This document shows, piece after piece, positions 38,804 through 47,438 of a DNA stretch of 64,000 bases. Both the position numbers and the translations under genes were made by a program. Position 1 is the stretch's first letter, and each line of letters opens with the position of its first letter. Under the pieces are notes generated by a model. That model was not told the DNA's origin, did no database searches, and worked only from the letters and a program-made list of their open reading frames with translations. Location: contig NZ_JAVDSH010000003.1 in NCBI RefSeq assembly GCF_031455195.1, positions 1-64,000 of the forward strand. Direction: 5' to 3'. Source of the stretch: Arthrobacter nitroguajacolicus_D (GTDB taxonomy: Bacteria; Actinomycetota; Actinomycetes; Actinomycetales; Micrococcaceae).

Positions 38804-39943
38804 TTAGAGTGCTGCGCGCTGAAGGGAACGGGCGGCGTCGATGGTTGCTTGCCCCAGGACCCTGCTCCCCTGGTAGAGGACGACTGTCTGGCCGGGCGCC
38901 ACACCACGCAAGGGATCCGTCAGGGTAACGACAAGCTCAGCCCGTTCAGTGCCGGAGTCGTCGGTTACAGCTTCCACGTGTGCAACTGCCGGCACGGGAT
39001 CGCCGTGGGCGCGGACCTGGGCGTAGCAGTCGAACTCAGCACCAGTGGCAACTTCTGTAATGGGCAGCCCCGCCCACGAAACCTTGATGCCTCGAAGTTC
39101 ATCGATGGCAAGGAGCGCTTCCGGGCCAACCACAACTTTGTTTTCCTTGGGACGGATTTCCAGGACAAACCGGGGCTTGCCATCGGCTGCGGGCGTCCCA
39201 AGTTTCAGGCCCCGCCGTTGTCCCACCGTGAAGGCGTTGGCGCCGGGATGCTCCCCGACCTTGGTGCCGGTTTCATCGACGATATCGCCGGTTGTCATCT
39301 CGATCTTTTCGGCCAACCAGCCACGGGTGTCGCCGTCGGAAATGAAGCAGATGTCGTGGCTGTCCGGCTTGTTCGCCACGGACAGGCCCCGACGCTCAGC
39401 TTCGGCGCGGACCTCAGCCTTGGACGGCGTATCGGCGAGCGGGAACATGGAGTGCTTGAGCTGCTCGTGGGTCAGGACGCCGAGAACGTAGCTTTGGTCC
39501 TTTGCCCAGTCAGCGGCGCGATGGAGTTCGCGGTTGCCGTCGGCGTCTTCGATGACCTTGGCATAGTGGCCGGTGCACACGGCATCGAAACCCAGGGCAA
39601 TGGCCTTCTCCAGCAACGCGGCGAACTTGATGCGTTCGTTGCAGCGCATGCACGGATTGGGAGTGCGCCCGGCGGCGTACTCGTCAATGAAGTCCTGGAC
39701 AACGTCTTCCTTGAAGCGTTCCGAGAAGTCCCAGACGTAGTACGGGATTCCCAGGACATCGCACGCACGCCAGGCATCACGGGAGTCCTCGATGGTGCAG
39801 CAACCGCGGCTTCCGGTGCGAAGGGTCCCCGGCATGCGCGACAACGCGAGGTGGACCCCGACGACGTCGTGCCCTGCCTCTACGGCGCGGGCGGCTGCCA
39901 CGGCGGAGTCGACTCCGCCGCTCATTGCTGCAAGTACTCGCAT
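38804..39943 (-). CDS. mnmA: tRNA 2-thiouridylase MnmA
   Basis: MnmA uses ATP and sulfur from a cysteine desulfurase (IscS) to thiolate uridine 34 in some tRNAs. The 379-residue protein has the ATP pyrophosphatase P-loop MSGGVDSAV near residue 7, the catalytic Cys in NPCMRCN near 97 and the second Cys in SHDICFISDGD near 193. iscS is located about 1.4 kb away, as in mycobacteria where mnmA and iscS are adjacent. The ATG start is unambiguous. Confidence 0.97.
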   Translation of the reverse strand: MRVLAAMSGGVDSAVAAARAVEAGHDVVGVHLALSRMPGTLRTGSRGCCTIEDSRDAWRACDVLGIPYYVWDFSERFKEDVVQDFIDEYAAGRTPNPCMRCNERIKFAALLEKAIALGFDAVCTGHYAKVIEDADGNRELHRAADWAKDQSYVLGVLTHEQLKHSMFPLADTPSKAEVRAEAERRGLSVANKPDSHDICFISDGDTRGWLAEKIEMTTGDIVDETGTKVGEHPGANAFTVGQRRGLKLGTPAADGKPRFVLEIRPKENKVVVGPEALLAIDELRGIKVSWAGLPITEVATGAEFDCYAQVRAHGDPVPAVAHVEAVTDDSGTERAELVVTLTDPLRGVAPGQTVVLYQGSRVLGQATIDAARSLQRAAL

Positions 39944-40060
39944 GCTGGCTTTCTGTGTGTTTGGGACTGCCCTGTGTCCGGCCCGGAACGGCCAGTGTGC
40001 CCGTCCATTCTAGCTCGCGGTAGCCGGAGTGTGCTAAATGCCTTGACCACCCCCACTCCA

Positions 40061-40093
40061 GATTCTAAAATTAGAACTACTGATTTTAGAATC
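40061..40093. promoter_or_regulatory. Inverted-repeat operator before the FAD reductase gene
   Basis: GATTCTAAAAT (40061-40071) and its exact complement ATTTTAGAATC (40083-40093) form an 11-bp inverted repeat ending nine bases before the ATG of the FAD reductase gene. A very similar 31-bp site stands in front of the HTH regulator gene at 43330-43360 (21 of 31 bases identical when aligned without gaps), which suggests that this regulator controls the reductase. Confidence 0.7.
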
Positions 40094-40101
40094 GAGCTGA
40101 C

Positions 40102-41340
40102 ATGGCTACAGAACGAATGGTCATTTCCGGCGGCGGCCTGGCCGGCGCCACTGCTGCCCGGACCCTGCGGGCCGAAGGTTTTAATGGACCCATTACCCTG
40201 CTCTGCGCCGAGAACCGCATCCCCTACCTCCGCCCTCCCCTTTCCAAGGAATTCCTGCTCGGAAAGGCCGGCGAAGATTCCGTACCGGTGGTTTTGGCGG
40301 GCTGGTACGAAGAAAACGGCGTCGAACTCCTGCTCGGCAACGCCGCGACGGCGGTGGATCCGGCCAGCCACCAGATAACGCTGCTAAGTGGCCACCACCT
40401 GGAATACGCCAAACTGCTCATCGCAACCGGTGCGCGTCCCCGGGCCATCCCCCTTCCGGGTGCGGAACTCGGGGGCGTCATGACCTTTCGGACTTTCGAC
40501 GACAGCCTGCGCCTGCAAAGCCTCCTTCAAGACGGCGGCCGGAAAGTGGTCATGATCGGATCCGGCTGGATCGGCATGGAGTTGGCGGCGGCAGCCCGCA
40601 CGTACGGCAATGACGTGACGCTCCTGGGACTGGAAGACATTCCGTTGAGCGCCGCCATCGGGCCGGAATTGGGGCGCTACTTCCAGCACCTTCACCTGGA
40701 ACAAGGTGTCTCCTTCAGGCTTCCAGCGAGCGCGGCGCGAATCGAGGGACGCGACGGAACGGCGGAGGCAGTCGTCACCGACAGCGGCGAAAGGCTACCG
40801 GCCGACATCGTCATCATTGCTGTCGGCGTCGTCCCGGACACTGCCCTGGCGGAAGTGGCAGGCTTGGCGATCCGCAACGGCATCCTGGTGGACTCCGGAC
40901 TCCGCACCAGCGCCCCGGACGTCTTTGCCGTGGGCGATGTGGCCAACGCCCTCCATCCGTTCACCGGCGAACACCACCGCAGTGAACACTGGTCCAATGC
41001 GCTCAACGGCGGCAAGACCGCGGCGAGGTCGATGTTGGGCCAGGACGCCACCTTTGATGTGGTGCCCTACTTCTACACCGACCAGTTCGAGGCGAGCATG
41101 GAATACTCGGGCTTCCCTTCGCTGGCCTCGGGCCTTTCGCCTGTGATTCGTGGCGCCTTGACTGACGAAAGCTTCATCGCGTTCTGGGTCAAAGACGGAT
41201 GTGTGGTTGCCGGCATGAGTGTCAACCAACGCCGTGTGCACAAGGCGATCAAGGCCCTCATCACGGGCCGCGTCCGCGTCAGCATGGACCGGCTGACCGA
41301 TCCGGCAGTGCCGCTCGAAGAACTTCTTCCCACCCCGTAA
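40102..41340 (+). CDS. FAD-dependent ferredoxin reductase-like oxidoreductase
   Basis: The 412-residue flavoprotein matches the rhodocoxin/putidaredoxin reductase type. FAD-binding GGGLAGATAARTL lies at residue 7-20, NAD-binding IGSGWIGMELAAAAR near 149, and VFAVGDVAN near 277. The C-terminal reductase domain is present. Members transfer electrons from NAD(P)H to a ferredoxin for P450 or dioxygenase systems, but no ferredoxin or oxygenase gene is seen here, so the partner is unknown. Expression is probably controlled by the operator just upstream. It converges on iscS, 15 bases away. Confidence 0.92.
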   Translation: MATERMVISGGGLAGATAARTLRAEGFNGPITLLCAENRIPYLRPPLSKEFLLGKAGEDSVPVVLAGWYEENGVELLLGNAATAVDPASHQITLLSGHHLEYAKLLIATGARPRAIPLPGAELGGVMTFRTFDDSLRLQSLLQDGGRKVVMIGSGWIGMELAAAARTYGNDVTLLGLEDIPLSAAIGPELGRYFQHLHLEQGVSFRLPASAARIEGRDGTAEAVVTDSGERLPADIVIIAVGVVPDTALAEVAGLAIRNGILVDSGLRTSAPDVFAVGDVANALHPFTGEHHRSEHWSNALNGGKTAARSMLGQDATFDVVPYFYTDQFEASMEYSGFPSLASGLSPVIRGALTDESFIAFWVKDGCVVAGMSVNQRRVHKAIKALITGRVRVSMDRLTDPAVPLEELLPTP

Positions 41341-41355
41341 CAGGCGCGGAGCAGC

Positions 41356-42579
41356 TCAGGCCTGGTGCTGCCTCGCCACCGTCGCAGCCGTTTGAATGCT
41401 GGACTCGTGGCCGGCCATGCCGGCCTGTCGTGCCCGCGCGCACGCCTCCGGCAGCGCCTTGAGGAGTGCGTCAACGTCAGCCTCTGTAGAGCTGTGGCCC
41501 AAGGTGAAGCGCTGTGCTCCGCGGGCCGTGTCCTCATCCAAACCCATGGCAAGGAGGACATGCGAAGGCCGCGGCACTCCCGCGGTGCATGCCGAACCCG
41601 TGGATGATTCCACTCCTGCCAGGTCCAGGAGGAAGAGCAACGAATCCCCTTCACATCCGGAGAACGTGAAGTGGGCGTTGCCCGGCAGGCGGCCAGCGCC
41701 GGGCGCCCCTCGCAGCACAGCGTCGGGAACGGCCGCCAGGACCCCTTCGACCAGGAGGTCGCGGAGGCCAGCCAGCCGATCCTGCTCCTCCGCCAAGTGG
41801 GCGGTTACTGCTTCGGCGGCCGCAGCGAACGCGGCGATCGCAGGCGTATCCAGCGTTCCCGAGCGCACGTCCCGCTCCTGCCCACCACCGTGCTGAACCG
41901 GAGTCAACGTCACGGCCCTGCCCAGGAAGAGAGCACCCACGCCCACCGGTCCGCCCAGCTTGTGGCCTGACACGGACATCGCCGACAGGCCCGATCCACG
42001 GAAGTCGACGGGAACAGAACCGAATGCCTGGACGGCGTCCGAATGCACCGGGATTCCGTGTGGCTTTGCCAGCCCAACAACCTCCGCCACCGGCTGGATG
42101 GTCCCGACTTCGTTGTTGGCCCACATCACGGTAATCAGCGCAACCGAATCAGGGTCGCGTTCGATTTCGCGCTGGAGGACGTCCAATCGGATGGCGCCTT
42201 CACTATCCACCGGGAGCCACACAACTTCGGCTGCCTCGTGGCGCTCCAGCCATTCCACGGTGTCCATGACTGCGTGATGTTCGACGGCGGAGCAGAGGAT
42301 GCGGGTCCGGCGGGGGTTTTCGTCGCGGCGGGCCCAGAACAGGCCCTTGACGGCCAGGTTGTCAGCTTCAGTTCCACCCGAGGTGAAGATCACTTCCGAT
42401 GGATGCGCGCCGGCCGCCGCAGCCAGCGTTTCGCGGGCATCCTCCACCGCGCGGCGTGCACGACGTCCTGCGCCGTGGAGCGAGGATGGATTGCCTGTTC
42501 GCGCCAGTTCACGCGTCATGACGGCGAGCGCTTCAGCCGAAAGGGGCGTGGTGGCAGCGTGATCGAGGTATACAGGCAC
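41356..42579 (-). CDS. iscS: Cysteine desulfurase IscS/NifS family
   Basis: This PLP enzyme removes sulfur from cysteine for iron-sulfur clusters and tRNA thiolation; mnmA is close by. The 407-residue protein has the PLP-binding Lys in SVSGHKLGGPVG near residue 205 and the catalytic Cys in GSACTAGVPRPSH near 330, within the long-loop form typical of IscS. The start MPVYLDHAATTPL is characteristic of the family. The gene lies behind the HTH regulator gene by 66 bases on the same strand, so the regulator may control it as well. Confidence 0.96.
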   Translation of the reverse strand: MPVYLDHAATTPLSAEALAVMTRELARTGNPSSLHGAGRRARRAVEDARETLAAAAGAHPSEVIFTSGGTEADNLAVKGLFWARRDENPRRTRILCSAVEHHAVMDTVEWLERHEAAEVVWLPVDSEGAIRLDVLQREIERDPDSVALITVMWANNEVGTIQPVAEVVGLAKPHGIPVHSDAVQAFGSVPVDFRGSGLSAMSVSGHKLGGPVGVGALFLGRAVTLTPVQHGGGQERDVRSGTLDTPAIAAFAAAAEAVTAHLAEEQDRLAGLRDLLVEGVLAAVPDAVLRGAPGAGRLPGNAHFTFSGCEGDSLLFLLDLAGVESSTGSACTAGVPRPSHVLLAMGLDEDTARGAQRFTLGHSSTEADVDALLKALPEACARARQAGMAGHESSIQTAATVARQHQA

Positions 42580-42645
42580 CTTTCAATTCTACCGGGCGTG
42601 GCTGCACCGCGCCCGATTCCACCGGGCAGCTTCAGGTCCTCGGCC

Positions 42646-43317
42646 TCAGGCGGTGCTGGTGATCCGTGCGCAACAGTGCCCGGGGTCCGTTCCGGCCACC
42701 ACCGTCCCGGCGGCCAGGCCCGATGTTTCCGCGGCCCCTCGGAGGAAAGCACCGTTCATGGGGCAGACCACGTCCGCGTGGTTTCTTGAGAGCCGGTGAA
42801 AGGGGCAGTTGAGCAACAGGTACCCTCCGCCGTCGTCGGGAGCGGGCTGGTATCCGAGGTCCGAAAGGGCGCCGATGAAGTCTCCCGGGCGTCCGGCTTC
42901 ACGGCCGGATGCATGTGCCACATCGAGCAGCGCCCGGGACACTGGCACGTTCTCCGCCTGTGAGCGGGCGATGGCCGATGCCATGAGTTCCCCGGCGAGA
43001 TCGTAGTTCCGCTCGGGCACGGAAGCACTGACCTCTTCGAGTGCCGGCCTGTAGAGCTTCGACGGTCGCCCGGAGCCGGGACCGGTTTTGCCAGTCGGCT
43101 TCCTGAACTCACTGCGCAGTAGTCCTCCGGTAACCAAGCGGTCCAAGTGGAACGAGGCTGTGCTGCGGGGAAGGTCCAGGGCCGCAGCTGCCTCATCCCG
43201 TCCCACTGCGTCCCGGGCGCTCACAACGTATTCATAGAGTGCGCGCCGGTTTTCCTCTCCCAGGGAGGCCACGGCGGCAATCCTGCGGAGCCAGGGGAGG
43301 TCGGAGGAGGTGCCCAT
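42646..43317 (-). CDS. Cysteine-containing HTH transcriptional regulator
   Basis: The 223-residue protein has an N-terminal winged HTH (RRALYEYVVSARDAV, then RDEAAAALDLPRSTASFHLDRL) and a C-terminal domain with NCPFH (near 180), VVCPMN 14 residues on, and GHCC near the end, i.e. Cys-X13-Cys-X29-Cys-Cys. This arrangement recalls SufR-type iron-sulfur regulators, so metal or cluster sensing is an inference. It sits behind a 31-bp site that also stands before the FAD reductase gene. ATG 43317 and GTG 43323 are both possible starts; neither has a clear Shine-Dalgarno, so the message may be leaderless. iscS follows. Confidence 0.8.
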   Translation of the reverse strand: MGTSSDLPWLRRIAAVASLGEENRRALYEYVVSARDAVGRDEAAAALDLPRSTASFHLDRLVTGGLLRSEFRKPTGKTGPGSGRPSKLYRPALEEVSASVPERNYDLAGELMASAIARSQAENVPVSRALLDVAHASGREAGRPGDFIGALSDLGYQPAPDDGGGYLLLNCPFHRLSRNHADVVCPMNGAFLRGAAETSGLAAGTVVAGTDPGHCCARITSTA

Positions 43318-43329
43318 GCACACAGGATA

Positions 43330-43360
43330 ACTCTAAAAAGAAACTCATTGATTTAAGAGT
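43330..43360. promoter_or_regulatory. Inverted-repeat operator before the HTH regulator gene
   Basis: ACTCTAAAA (43330-43338) and TTTAAGAGT (43352-43360) form an imperfect inverted repeat that ends 12 bases upstream of the regulator's ATG (on the minus strand). Its length and central TGATTT match the site at 40062-40092. Autoregulation is likely. Confidence 0.65.
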
Positions 43361-43382
43361 GCCGCGTATCCACGGCCACCAC

Positions 43383-44051
43383 TCAGGAGGGTGGAACAAC
43401 GGCGAGCTTGGAATCCATCTCCACCCGGGCGCTTGCCAGCGCTCCTGGGTTCGGGCAAGCGAGGGAAATGTACACCGACGACGCCGGCGCGCTGAACAAC
43501 CTTGCCAGCACCGTCGCCGCGGCACCCCCGGAAGAAGAATCCAGGGCGAGGAACTCCACGCTGTGCTGCGGCTTGTCATTGTCCTGCCCCCACCGAAGCG
43601 AGGTGGGCTTCAGGGTCTCGGCGGCGATCCCGGCATCCAGGTAATGGAACAGCGCCTTAGTGGAAGCGTCGTCGTCGCCTGACACCACCAACGGACCCTG
43701 GTTGACGCTGACCCGGATCGCCAACGCGCATCCGTCGGCCCTTTTGTACCGGACTTCGCCCTGCAGGCCGGAATGAACCAGTGACCACCCCGGCACCTCC
43801 TCCATCCGGCTGGAGACTGTCACAGGATCCCCTGCGGCCAACGTGCCGCCTGCGGTCATAGGCAGGTCCTTGGCGGCCACAGCCTCCGCATCATGCCCGG
43901 GCGTAATGGTGGGGGTCGAAAGCGTGGACTCCGACGGCGACGGCTTCGGTGCTTCCGGGTCCGGGACGTTGACGCTGCAAGAGGCCAGCAGGACACCAAC
44001 TGCGCCTATGGCAGCCGACCCGGCCAGCCGCCGTCGAACATTCCCTGACAC
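43383..44051 (-). CDS. Putative lipoprotein
   Basis: The 222-residue protein has a lipoprotein signal with lipobox LLASC (Cys near residue 25), a Pro/Ser/Thr-rich linker (about 30-50) and an extracellular domain of about 150 residues with YKRADGCALAIRVS near 103 and VYISLACPNPGAL near 195; the two cysteines could form a disulfide. I do not recognise the family. The start is GTG. It runs on the same strand as the HTH regulator, but the operator lies between them, so it is probably not part of the same unit. Confidence 0.75.
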   Translation of the reverse strand: MSGNVRRRLAGSAAIGAVGVLLASCSVNVPDPEAPKPSPSESTLSTPTITPGHDAEAVAAKDLPMTAGGTLAAGDPVTVSSRMEEVPGWSLVHSGLQGEVRYKRADGCALAIRVSVNQGPLVVSGDDDASTKALFHYLDAGIAAETLKPTSLRWGQDNDKPQHSVEFLALDSSSGGAAATVLARLFSAPASSVYISLACPNPGALASARVEMDSKLAVVPPS

Positions 44052-44133
44052 TCTCGCTCAAGCCCCTTCCGGCTTCTCCAGTCCCTGACGCGATCGAGTC
44101 TATCCGCCTGCGGCTGGGCGCTCCGCCCTCGCG

Positions 44134-45075
44134 TCAGGCGAGGACACGCAAGCCGCCCGGCACCACTTCCACGTCGACCGGCAATTCGCCAAGCCTCTCG
44201 CCGTCGGCATAAGCAACCACGCCCGCAGCCAACAGCCGCACTCGCCTCACCCTTCGGATTTGTACAGCCGGGTGGTCAGTATGCTTCCCGGCGAACACCT
44301 TGGGAAAAACTGCCAGGAAGCGCAACCTTGAAAGCGGCCGCACCACAAACAGGTCCAACCATCCATCGTCAGGGGCTGCATCGGGGGTGATCCTCATGCC
44401 ACCCCCAATCGATTGCCCATTGGCCACGGAGATCAGCAACGCCCGCTGCGTCCACTGCTTGCCGTCCGCGGTCACCGAATATTCGATCGGCCGAAAGGAG
44501 CCCAGCTCCCGAAGCATCGCCAGGTTGTATCGGCTTTTGCCCCGCGGCCAGCGCCACGAATTGGCCCGATCGTTCACCGCGGCATCGAATCCGGCAGACA
44601 GCACCCCGGCAAAGTACGTGGTGCGCCCCTCCACAGTGACCCGACCGACGTCGACCTTCCGGCCACCGGCTGCCAACGCGGACAGCGTCTGCCGACATGC
44701 AGCGGTGGCGTCATGGAGCGGCAGGTTCAGCAAGCGCGCTACATCATTGCCGGTACCGCTGGGCACGATGCCCAAGGGGATGTCGAGGCCGGCAAGGGCG
44801 TTGACCCCCAGGTGGACCATGCCATCGCCTCCCACCACCACCAACGCAGCCACCTCGGTCCCGGCCAGCGTCTGGTCGACCACGTCCGCCAAGGCGGCGT
44901 AGCCGTCAGTCTCGAGCACGACGACGTTCCAACCTGCGGCGCGAAAGTGTCCTGCGGCCTGATGCCCGGCCTGGCGCGTATGCCCAAAGGAAGCGGCAGG
45001 ATTTATCGCCAGGACAATGTTCCCGGACGTGCCGGAAGGAGGGACGGGTAGCGCCGGAGCAGTCACAGGCTGCAT
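44134..45075 (-). CDS. Diacylglycerol kinase-family lipid kinase
   Basis: This 313-residue protein resembles the DgkB/YegS catalytic family, which phosphorylates membrane lipids with ATP. It has the conserved VVVGGDGMVHLGVN near residue 83 and GIVPSGTGNDVARLLNL near 105, both expected for the active site. ISVANGQSIGGGM near 220 is also family-typical. No transmembrane helix is seen, so it acts at the inner membrane surface. ATG 45075 is chosen; the frame also opens with GTG at 45108. The neighbouring DnaJ-like gene is divergent. Confidence 0.9.
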   Translation of the reverse strand: MQPVTAPALPVPPSGTSGNIVLAINPAASFGHTRQAGHQAAGHFRAAGWNVVVLETDGYAALADVVDQTLAGTEVAALVVVGGDGMVHLGVNALAGLDIPLGIVPSGTGNDVARLLNLPLHDATAACRQTLSALAAGGRKVDVGRVTVEGRTTYFAGVLSAGFDAAVNDRANSWRWPRGKSRYNLAMLRELGSFRPIEYSVTADGKQWTQRALLISVANGQSIGGGMRITPDAAPDDGWLDLFVVRPLSRLRFLAVFPKVFAGKHTDHPAVQIRRVRRVRLLAAGVVAYADGERLGELPVDVEVVPGGLRVLA

Positions 45076-45186
45076 TATGCCAGCCGGGAACCACGCACCC
45101 TCGTACACTCGTTCACCACGTAGCTGGATAAACTTGCCAGTGCCGCGCCTTTCTTGCGCGGACCGTCATAAGAGAAGGGCCCGTGC

Positions 45187-46131
45187 TTGGCCGAGGGCAG
45201 CAGTTCGCACTATCAGGTTCTCCGTGTCTCCGTCACCGCGACGGACAAGGAGATCAAAGTGGCCTACCGCAAGGCCGCCCGCAAGGCACACCCCGATCAC
45301 GGCGGAGAAGCGGAAATGTTCCGGCGGGTGACCTTGGCCTACGAGACACTTATCGATCCACAGCGCAGGGCTGAATACGACCGCCGCTACGCCAGCGGAG
45401 CGTCGGCCGCCAGCCAACCGCGGCCAGGCGACTACACGGGCGCGCCTGCACCTGGTCCGGGATCGACCACCAACATCAAACGGCCCCAAGCCCAACGAAA
45501 CACAGCCGGCGATCCCCCGGTCTACGTCCCCGGCTTTGAGGACCCCAACGAGGTTCCCCTGATTTCCGCGGCAGAGGCGGCCCGGCAAGTCCACGGCATA
45601 CCCCGCAAGCGCGGCATCTTTGGCGCCGAAGCGCGCATCCAACGCGAAATGAGAACGGTCCAACTCATCAGCCGGCAAGTCCTGACCGCCATTCCCGCGG
45701 CCCGCCTGATCAACGGTCTCCGCTCGCCCTCGGACAACAACCACATCGACCACGCCGTCCTGTCCGGCTACCGGCTGGCACTGGTGGGCTCGATGCTTCT
45801 CCCCAAGGGGGCCTACGCATGGGACGGCCAGTCATTGCGGCACGGCGGCCGATCGGTCGCGCCCCCGCAACTGGCCCACATTGTCCGCCACATGCAGGAC
45901 ATCTTTCCTGAACTCAACGTCACCGGTTGGGTGGTCCTGCACAGCCCTGACGGCAACCTCCATGAACCTGTCATCGACCAGTACGGTAAGGGCCAGTCCA
46001 CCCACAACCCGGTGGAAGTGGTCAATGGCGCGGGACTGGCCCGGGGGTTGAAGCAGTTCCTCAGCTCCGGACCGGCACCCAACACGGTAGTGGTACCGGT
46101 TCTGGCACGCCTCCTCCGCGGGATGCATTAG
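45187..46131 (+). CDS. J-domain protein with NERD-like C-terminal region
   Basis: The 314-residue protein has an N-terminal J domain (about 7-66; HPD in KAHPDHGG near 36), which would stimulate a DnaK-type chaperone. There are no DnaJ zinc-finger or substrate domains. A Pro/Gly/Ala-rich linker (75-115) leads to a C-terminal region with NNHIDHAVLSGYRLALVG near residue 180 (as NNHIDHAVLS and GYRLALVG) and LLPKGAYAWDG, resembling NERD-type nuclease-like domains, but the usual acidic residue before the Lys is not evident. The start is TTG with AAGGG eight bases before it. Confidence 0.75.
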   Translation: MAEGSSSHYQVLRVSVTATDKEIKVAYRKAARKAHPDHGGEAEMFRRVTLAYETLIDPQRRAEYDRRYASGASAASQPRPGDYTGAPAPGPGSTTNIKRPQAQRNTAGDPPVYVPGFEDPNEVPLISAAEAARQVHGIPRKRGIFGAEARIQREMRTVQLISRQVLTAIPAARLINGLRSPSDNNHIDHAVLSGYRLALVGSMLLPKGAYAWDGQSLRHGGRSVAPPQLAHIVRHMQDIFPELNVTGWVVLHSPDGNLHEPVIDQYGKGQSTHNPVEVVNGAGLARGLKQFLSSGPAPNTVVVPVLARLLRGMH

Positions 46132-46174
46132 GCCCAAGCCCGGAGCTCCATGGATGCCTGACTAAGATGGGACG

Positions 46175-46642
46175 GTGTTCCGCATCCTCTTCCACACTCC
46201 AGAAATCCCGGGCAACACGGGCAACGCTATCCGCCTCGCGGCCATCACCGGAGCAGAGCTCCATTTAGTGGAGCCCTTGGGTTTCGATTTTTCCGATGCC
46301 AAGCTGCGCCGTGCCGGCCTCGACTACCACGACCTTGCTGTCGTGACTGTCCATAGAGACATCGACGCTGCGTGGTCGGCCCTGCAGCCAGAGCGCGTCT
46401 TCGCGTATACCGCCGACGGCGAAACGTCTTACACGGATATCAGCTACCGGCAAGGCGACGTGCTCATGTTCGGCCCCGAATCGGTGGGCTTGCCGGAATG
46501 GCTCAAGCAGGACCCACACGTCACCGCACGCGTCCGCCTGCCCATGAAGCCTTCCCTCCGCTCACTGAACCTGGCCAATGCAGCCTCGATCGCAGTGTTC
46601 GAGGCATGGCGGCAGAACGGATTCGCGGGCGCCAAACTCTAG
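46175..46642 (+). CDS. trmL: tRNA (cytidine(34)-2'-O)-methyltransferase TrmL
   Basis: TrmL methylates the ribose of the wobble base in tRNA-Leu isoacceptors in relatives. The 155-residue protein is the usual length. SPOUT knot motifs are clear: HTPEIPGNTGNAIRLA near residue 6, LMFGPESVGLPEW near 97 and PMKPSLRSLNLANAASIAVFE near 123 (as PMKPSLRSLN and LANAASIAVFE). The start is GTG, 43 bases after the J-domain gene on the same strand. Confidence 0.93.
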   Translation: MFRILFHTPEIPGNTGNAIRLAAITGAELHLVEPLGFDFSDAKLRRAGLDYHDLAVVTVHRDIDAAWSALQPERVFAYTADGETSYTDISYRQGDVLMFGPESVGLPEWLKQDPHVTARVRLPMKPSLRSLNLANAASIAVFEAWRQNGFAGAKL

Positions 46643-46831
46643 CCCATCCAAGTGCCCCACAGCACCGAATACCTTATGCAGGGACAACCCCTGGCCCGGA
46701 TATTCACTGAGGGAGCCTACGTGAGCGTGCAGCAGACCAGCGCGATGGTAACAAGGCACTGCCTCGCCGCGCCCGCAACACCAACGTCTCATGCTGCCGT
46801 ATTCAAACGGGACAACATATGCTGGACGGTG

Positions 46832-47437
46832 ATGGACATCCCCAACAAACCCTCCGCTCCGGTCTTCGAGCCGGCCGATACTGCGACAGACCTGAACTCG
46901 CAGCTCACCGGCCTGCTCCACCTTGTGGCCGGAGGGGACCAGCAGGCTTTCGCAGAGTTCTACCGCCTCACTTCACGCAGGGTATTTGGCATGGCCAAGC
47001 GGGTGTTGATTGACCCGGACCTCAGTGAAGACGCTACCCAGGAGGTCTTCATCCAGGTATGGCAAGGCGCTGCGAAGTTTGATCGGGCCGCAGGAAGCCC
47101 GCTGGCCTGGCTCATGACCATTGCTCATCGTCGTGCCATTGACCGCGTGCGCGCCGTGCAGTCCGCAACGGATCGTGAGGCCAAGTACGGCGCAGCGAGC
47201 CTGGACCCGGACAGGGACCTGGTGGCTGAGGAGGCGGACAGCAACCTCGAAGCCGAGGCCGTCAGCCGATGCCTTGCCACCCTGACTGACACCCAGCGCG
47301 AGTCGGTCCGGCTCGCCTACTACGGCGGCCTGACATACCGGGAAGTTGCCGAGCACCTTGGTGCCGCCGTTCCCACGATCAAGTCCCGCATCCGCGACGG
47401 ACTGCTGCGTCTGAAGACCTGCCTGGGGGTGGGTTGA
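46832..47437 (+). CDS. sigK: ECF sigma factor, SigK type
   Basis: This 201-residue ECF sigma factor has region 2 (FAEFYRLTSRRVFGMAKRVL, then DLSEDATQEVFIQVWQ) near residue 45-85 and region 4 (YYGGLTYREVAEHLGAAVPT and IKSRIRDGLLRLK) near 165-195. The neighbouring anti-sigma gene, one base away, supports the SigK/RskA assignment. ATG 46832 is used; the frame extends 60 codons upstream without homology. SigK regulates stress- and envelope-linked genes in mycobacteria; targets here are unknown. Confidence 0.93.
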   Translation: MDIPNKPSAPVFEPADTATDLNSQLTGLLHLVAGGDQQAFAEFYRLTSRRVFGMAKRVLIDPDLSEDATQEVFIQVWQGAAKFDRAAGSPLAWLMTIAHRRAIDRVRAVQSATDREAKYGAASLDPDRDLVAEEADSNLEAEAVSRCLATLTDTQRESVRLAYYGGLTYREVAEHLGAAVPTIKSRIRDGLLRLKTCLGVG

Positions 47438-47438
47438 T

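Noticed and set aside
46652..46831. 60-codon N-terminal extension of SigK
   Set aside because: The extension has no sigma-factor similarity; region 2 starts after the ATG at 46832.
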